Of a stretch of DNA of 22,500 bases, positions 20,150 through 22,500 are shown piece after piece (within the stretch, counting starts at the first letter, position 1; the number at the start of each line of letters is the position of its first letter). This DNA comes from Neocallimastix lanati (nom. inval.) (lineage: Eukaryota > Neocallimastigomycota > Neocallimastigomycetes > Neocallimastigales > Neocallimastigaceae), in assembly GCA_016946835.1 (NCBI GenBank), contig JACVTC010000049.1:312501-335000 (forward strand). Reading direction: 5' to 3'. Under the pieces are notes generated by a model, which worked only from the letters and a program-made list of their open reading frames with translations, had not been told where the DNA came from and did not search any database. The translations under genes were made by a program, and so were the position numbers.

Positions 20150-20683
20150 AAAAATGACAAAATTGATAAAAAAAAACTATCGAAAAAGGAAAAGAAAAAA
20201 TTATCAACAGAATGAAGAAAGAAAAATGAAAGATAGAACACCTATATTAAATAAATTCCTTTTTTTTTGAGAGGAAAACAGATTCAGATGAAAATGAAAG
20301 CCGCAAGAGAAATAGAATTAATAATAATAATATATTAATTTAAAAAATTTTTTGAAGAATCCATGATTTTGGAAAATGACAACAAACGGAAAGATGAAAT
20401 AACCAAAGAATTACAAAATTTATAAATAATGTTATGAAAATTATGGAAAACAAAAATATTTTAAAAAAAGGCATTAAACTCCTTGGTGTTTAATTGGATT
20501 TTATTATTAAAGATAATTGTATTTATAAAGCAAGATTTGACGTCAGAAGTTTAATGCAGATGATTGTTTATTTGGTAAATATAAAAATAATAATTTATAC
20601 TCATTACAAGCACTTTATGTTAATGATATATATGTTCAAATATTAATTTCAGGGGAGAATAAAGAAATTACCAATGTTATTAA

Positions 20684-20717
<34 letters not shown>

Positions 20718-20969
20718 ATAAATACAAAGTTTCCACAGATAAAAGAACGAACGAAATCATTAAAACAAAAACATATATAATTAAAACAAATAAAGGCTAC
20801 AAATTAATCAAAAGGATTATATTAAAAAAATGTTAACTAACTATAATATAAACAATACAAAAATAACAAGAACACACTATAAATTAATATAAAATTAGAA
20901 GATAGGAAAAATTCTGAAAAAAATTAACAAAACTGATTATAAAAGATTGATTGAATATTATATGTATTA
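20150..20969 (+). pseudogene. Copia linker and reverse transcriptase, 5' part, broken
   Basis: The linker reads SDENESRKRNRINNNNILI near 20285-20340. RT begins with IKDNCIYKARFDVRS near 20505-20550, then jumps by internal deletion to DDCLFGKYKNNNLYSLQALYVNDIYV. The active-site YVDD is changed to YVND. A poly(A) run of over 30 bases (about 20684-20716) lies within the frame just before HKYKVSTDK. The sequence KTNKGYKL follows near 20780-20810. The frame is cut at 20969 by the nested LTR. Confidence 0.8.
20965..20969. repeat. Left target-site duplication of nested solo LTR
   Basis: This is TATTA, against TATCA at 21570-21574. Comparing with copy 1 (ATGTATCAACAAAAAC), removal of the LTR and one duplicate restores a matching uninterrupted site. 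Confidence 0.8.
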
Positions 20970-21569
20970 TGTAACGGTAGGGGTAGTCACGATAGGCTGG
21001 TATACACCGAGAGATAAAAATATGCTTTATTAAAAATAAGTTTTATTAACATTTAAAAATTAAAAAAATAATAATTAATTAATTAATCGATGTAATAATT
21101 TCAAATTACATATTAGTTAATTAATAATAGTACAAAAAAAATTTTTTTTTTTTTTTTTTTTTTCATTCGAAGAGTTCGTACTATTTATAATTTAGTCGGA
21201 AAAATAGTTTTAAAATGTATAAGTAATATTAATGAAATATTTAGAAAGATTTTAGTGATAATTAATAATATAAAGTTTCTAGAAATAGATTTTAATAGAT
21301 GAAAATGAATCTTTTAGAAAAAAGAATAAAATAATTTCGAAAATAAGAATTTCTAAATTCATTTAGGCTAAATTACAAACCGAAAGAATCATTAACTTTC
21401 TACAATTTTATACAGAAAGAATATTAAGATTGTTATTATTAGTAATAAAATAAATTTTTTTTTTCAAAATAGGTTGAAGTGCGAGTCAAATCCATGATGT
21501 TATAGTCATGGCCAAGGTAACTAAACATTAGCCATGGCTCTAACTTTACTAATGAAAGACTTCATTACA
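20970..21569 (-). mobile_element. Solo LTR, Ty3/gypsy type, nested in copia copy 2
   Basis: This 600-bp segment has TGTAACGG... at the left and ...TTCATTACA at the right, giving TGTAA/TTACA inverted ends. It is flanked by a 5-bp duplication TATTA/TATCA. Copia copy 1 has uninterrupted sequence at the equivalent point, so the insertion boundaries are exact. No internal coding region is present. The minus-strand reading of its right end (TGTAATGAAG..., GCCATGGCTAATG, TTACCTTGGCCATGAC) matches the sequence starting at 21785, which precedes a gypsy-like gag. That fixes the family and the minus orientation. Confidence 0.85.
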
Positions 21570-21784
21570 TATCATTAAAAACAAAACCTGATATAGCATT
21601 TGCTGTAAATCAAGCCGCAAGATTTCCGAGAATCCAATAGAACTTAATTTGAATGCTGATATTCAAATATTAAAATATCTTAATAATACAAAGGATTTTT
21701 CAATCCATTATAATAGGAAAGTTTTAATAGTTTATTGTGATGCTGATTTCTTTGGTGATGAAATTAGAAGAAGATCCACCTCAG
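21570..21784 (+). pseudogene. Copia RT/RNase H, 3' part, broken
   Basis: The sequence resumes after the nested LTR with TKPDIAFAVNQAARFPRI (from about 21589). After a frame change it reads YCDADFFGDEIRRRSTS (about 21734-21784), the copia RNase H motif around the catalytic Asp (family: YSDADWAGD...RKSTSG). The frame ends abruptly at the TG of the next LTR. Confidence 0.85.
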
Positions 21785-22085
21785 TGTAACGAAACTAAAA
21801 ATCTCAGAAATTAAAACCATAGTTTAGTAGTCAGTTACTTTGGCTATGACCTATGTTTCATATCGACTCCGATCTTGATTTAAATCAAGCCTCTGAACCA
21901 GGATTCTTTTCAGGAAAAACATCTGAAATCGAATAGTTTTGCCAATTCTGTGAAGATACTTTTAGGACTACCCCAAATAGATATTTATCAGAAGAAACAG
22001 AAATTAATTTTGTTAAATCTTATTTATTAGATTTAACGAGAAATTGGTATTAATCGACTCCTTCGCAAAAAGCTATGTTTTGATT
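21785..22085 (+). mobile_element. Ty3/gypsy-type LTR start joined to a gag fragment
   Basis: Positions 21785-21880 begin TGTAACGAAAC and align with the minus-strand start of the solo LTR (ACCATAGTTTAG, GTTACTTTGGCTATGACC). The rest of the LTR is absent. From about 21868 an open frame reads DLDLNQASEPGFFSGKTSEIE, a stop, then FCQFCEDTFRTTPNRY and EETEINFVKSYLLDLTRNWY, another stop, and STPSQKAM. This has the layout of a gypsy gag capsid domain (F-G start, ...TxxxRYxxEExKI.FxxSYL...W). It is an internally deleted copy inserted into the RNase H of copia copy 2. Confidence 0.65.
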
Positions 22086-22500
22086 ATTTGATATTTTTAA
22101 TTTCTACATTTTTCTATTTGAACATTAATTGTTGAAATTAAGAAAATCTCTTGGTTAATTTATTTAGCCAAAAATTATTAGAAAAATCTTGCTTTTTTTT
22201 GTTTTTATTATTTATCATATGGTTCATTTTCATATTAAATTTTTTTCTAAAAATTTTTACACGTTCAAAATTAGGAAATTGTTTTTCTAGAAAAAGTATA
22301 AATATAAAGGATTTACTCATCTAAAAATATTTTCCTTTCTGTTTTTATTTATTTTTATGTTCAATATGTAAGTAATATCTTTGTTATAGTTATTTAATAT
22401 TTTAATACTTTTTATATTAAATATATAAATATTTCTAATAAAACAAATCCTTTCATTTCTTCATTACTTATATATTTATAATGTCGACCTATTGGGTTAA
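22086..22500 (-). other. Right-edge AT-rich DNA with a doubtful minus-strand coding fragment
   Basis: A minus-strand frame of 60 residues (22138-22320) starts MSKSFIFILFLEKQFPNFER and ends KLTKRFS. A second codon-like piece near the edge reads GRHYKYISNEEMKGF (about 22435-22490). TTTTTAG precedes the first frame, so the two could be exons of a gene continuing past the window. No family is recognised. Both pieces may equally be chance frames. Confidence 0.25.

Larger units (their letters stand above)
18127..21784 (+). mobile_element. Degenerate Ty1/copia LTR retrotransposon, copy 2, 3'-truncated and interrupted
   Basis: Same family as copy 1 but on the plus strand. In order it has an LTR, gag remnant lacking its N-terminal part (about 18480-19060), acidic gag tail and protease remnant (about 19200-19500), pre-integrase remnant (about 19590-19900), linker (about 20150-20340), RT (about 20460-20969) and RNase H (21570-21784). 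The DDE integrase core is absent. A 600-bp LTR is nested at 20970-21569, and the RNase H frame stops at 21784 where another gypsy-type LTR begins. No 3' LTR is in the window. Confidence 0.85.

Noticed and set aside
21470-21500. tRNA T-arm-like sequence GCGAGTCAAATCC
   Set aside because: There is no acceptor, D or anticodon stem around it, and it lies inside the gypsy solo LTR.

Overview
The window looks like nuclear DNA of an anaerobic gut fungus (Neocallimastigomycota) or a very close relative. Base composition is extremely AT-rich, with long A/T homopolymers and AAT or AAAT microsatellites. It has many short GT-AG introns, an Asn/Gln-rich glycosyltransferase of the Mnn1 type, and a receptor that joins a solute-binding-like ectodomain to a class C GPCR membrane domain. 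That combination is known from gut fungi. The taxonomic call is an inference from these traits.

Layout, left to right. Positions 521-2719 (minus) hold an intronless type II membrane glycosyltransferase of family GT71, with long repetitive linker and tail regions. Positions 2999-4463 hold an old duplicated non-coding segment and a large AAT microsatellite. Positions 4464-8166 hold a decayed Ty1/copia element on the minus strand with both LTRs, followed by a fragment of another copia-like pol gene (8170-8460). Positions 8820-9125 hold a short inverted-repeat element with a perfect 10-bp target duplication, probably a non-autonomous Mutator-like transposon. About 3 kb of gene-free AT-rich DNA follows.

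The main gene is at 12229-18060 (plus). By following splice signals and reading phase I assemble 23 exons and a 968-residue protein. It has a signal peptide, a periplasmic-binding-protein-like ectodomain, a cysteine-containing juxtamembrane region and seven transmembrane helices of the class C (family 3) GPCR type. Eight exons are only 12-27 nt long. None of the open reading frames in this region alone shows the gene.

Only 66 bp after the receptor stop, a second copy of the same copia family begins (18127 onward, plus strand). It is broken twice inside its RT/RNase H region by Ty3/gypsy-type sequences. One is a complete 600-bp solo LTR with a 5-bp target duplication (20970-21569). The other is an LTR start joined to a gag fragment (21785-22085). 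The receptor is therefore flanked by two inverted, degenerate copies of one retrotransposon family. The last 400 bp hold only a doubtful minus-strand coding fragment. No tRNA, rRNA or CRISPR was seen.
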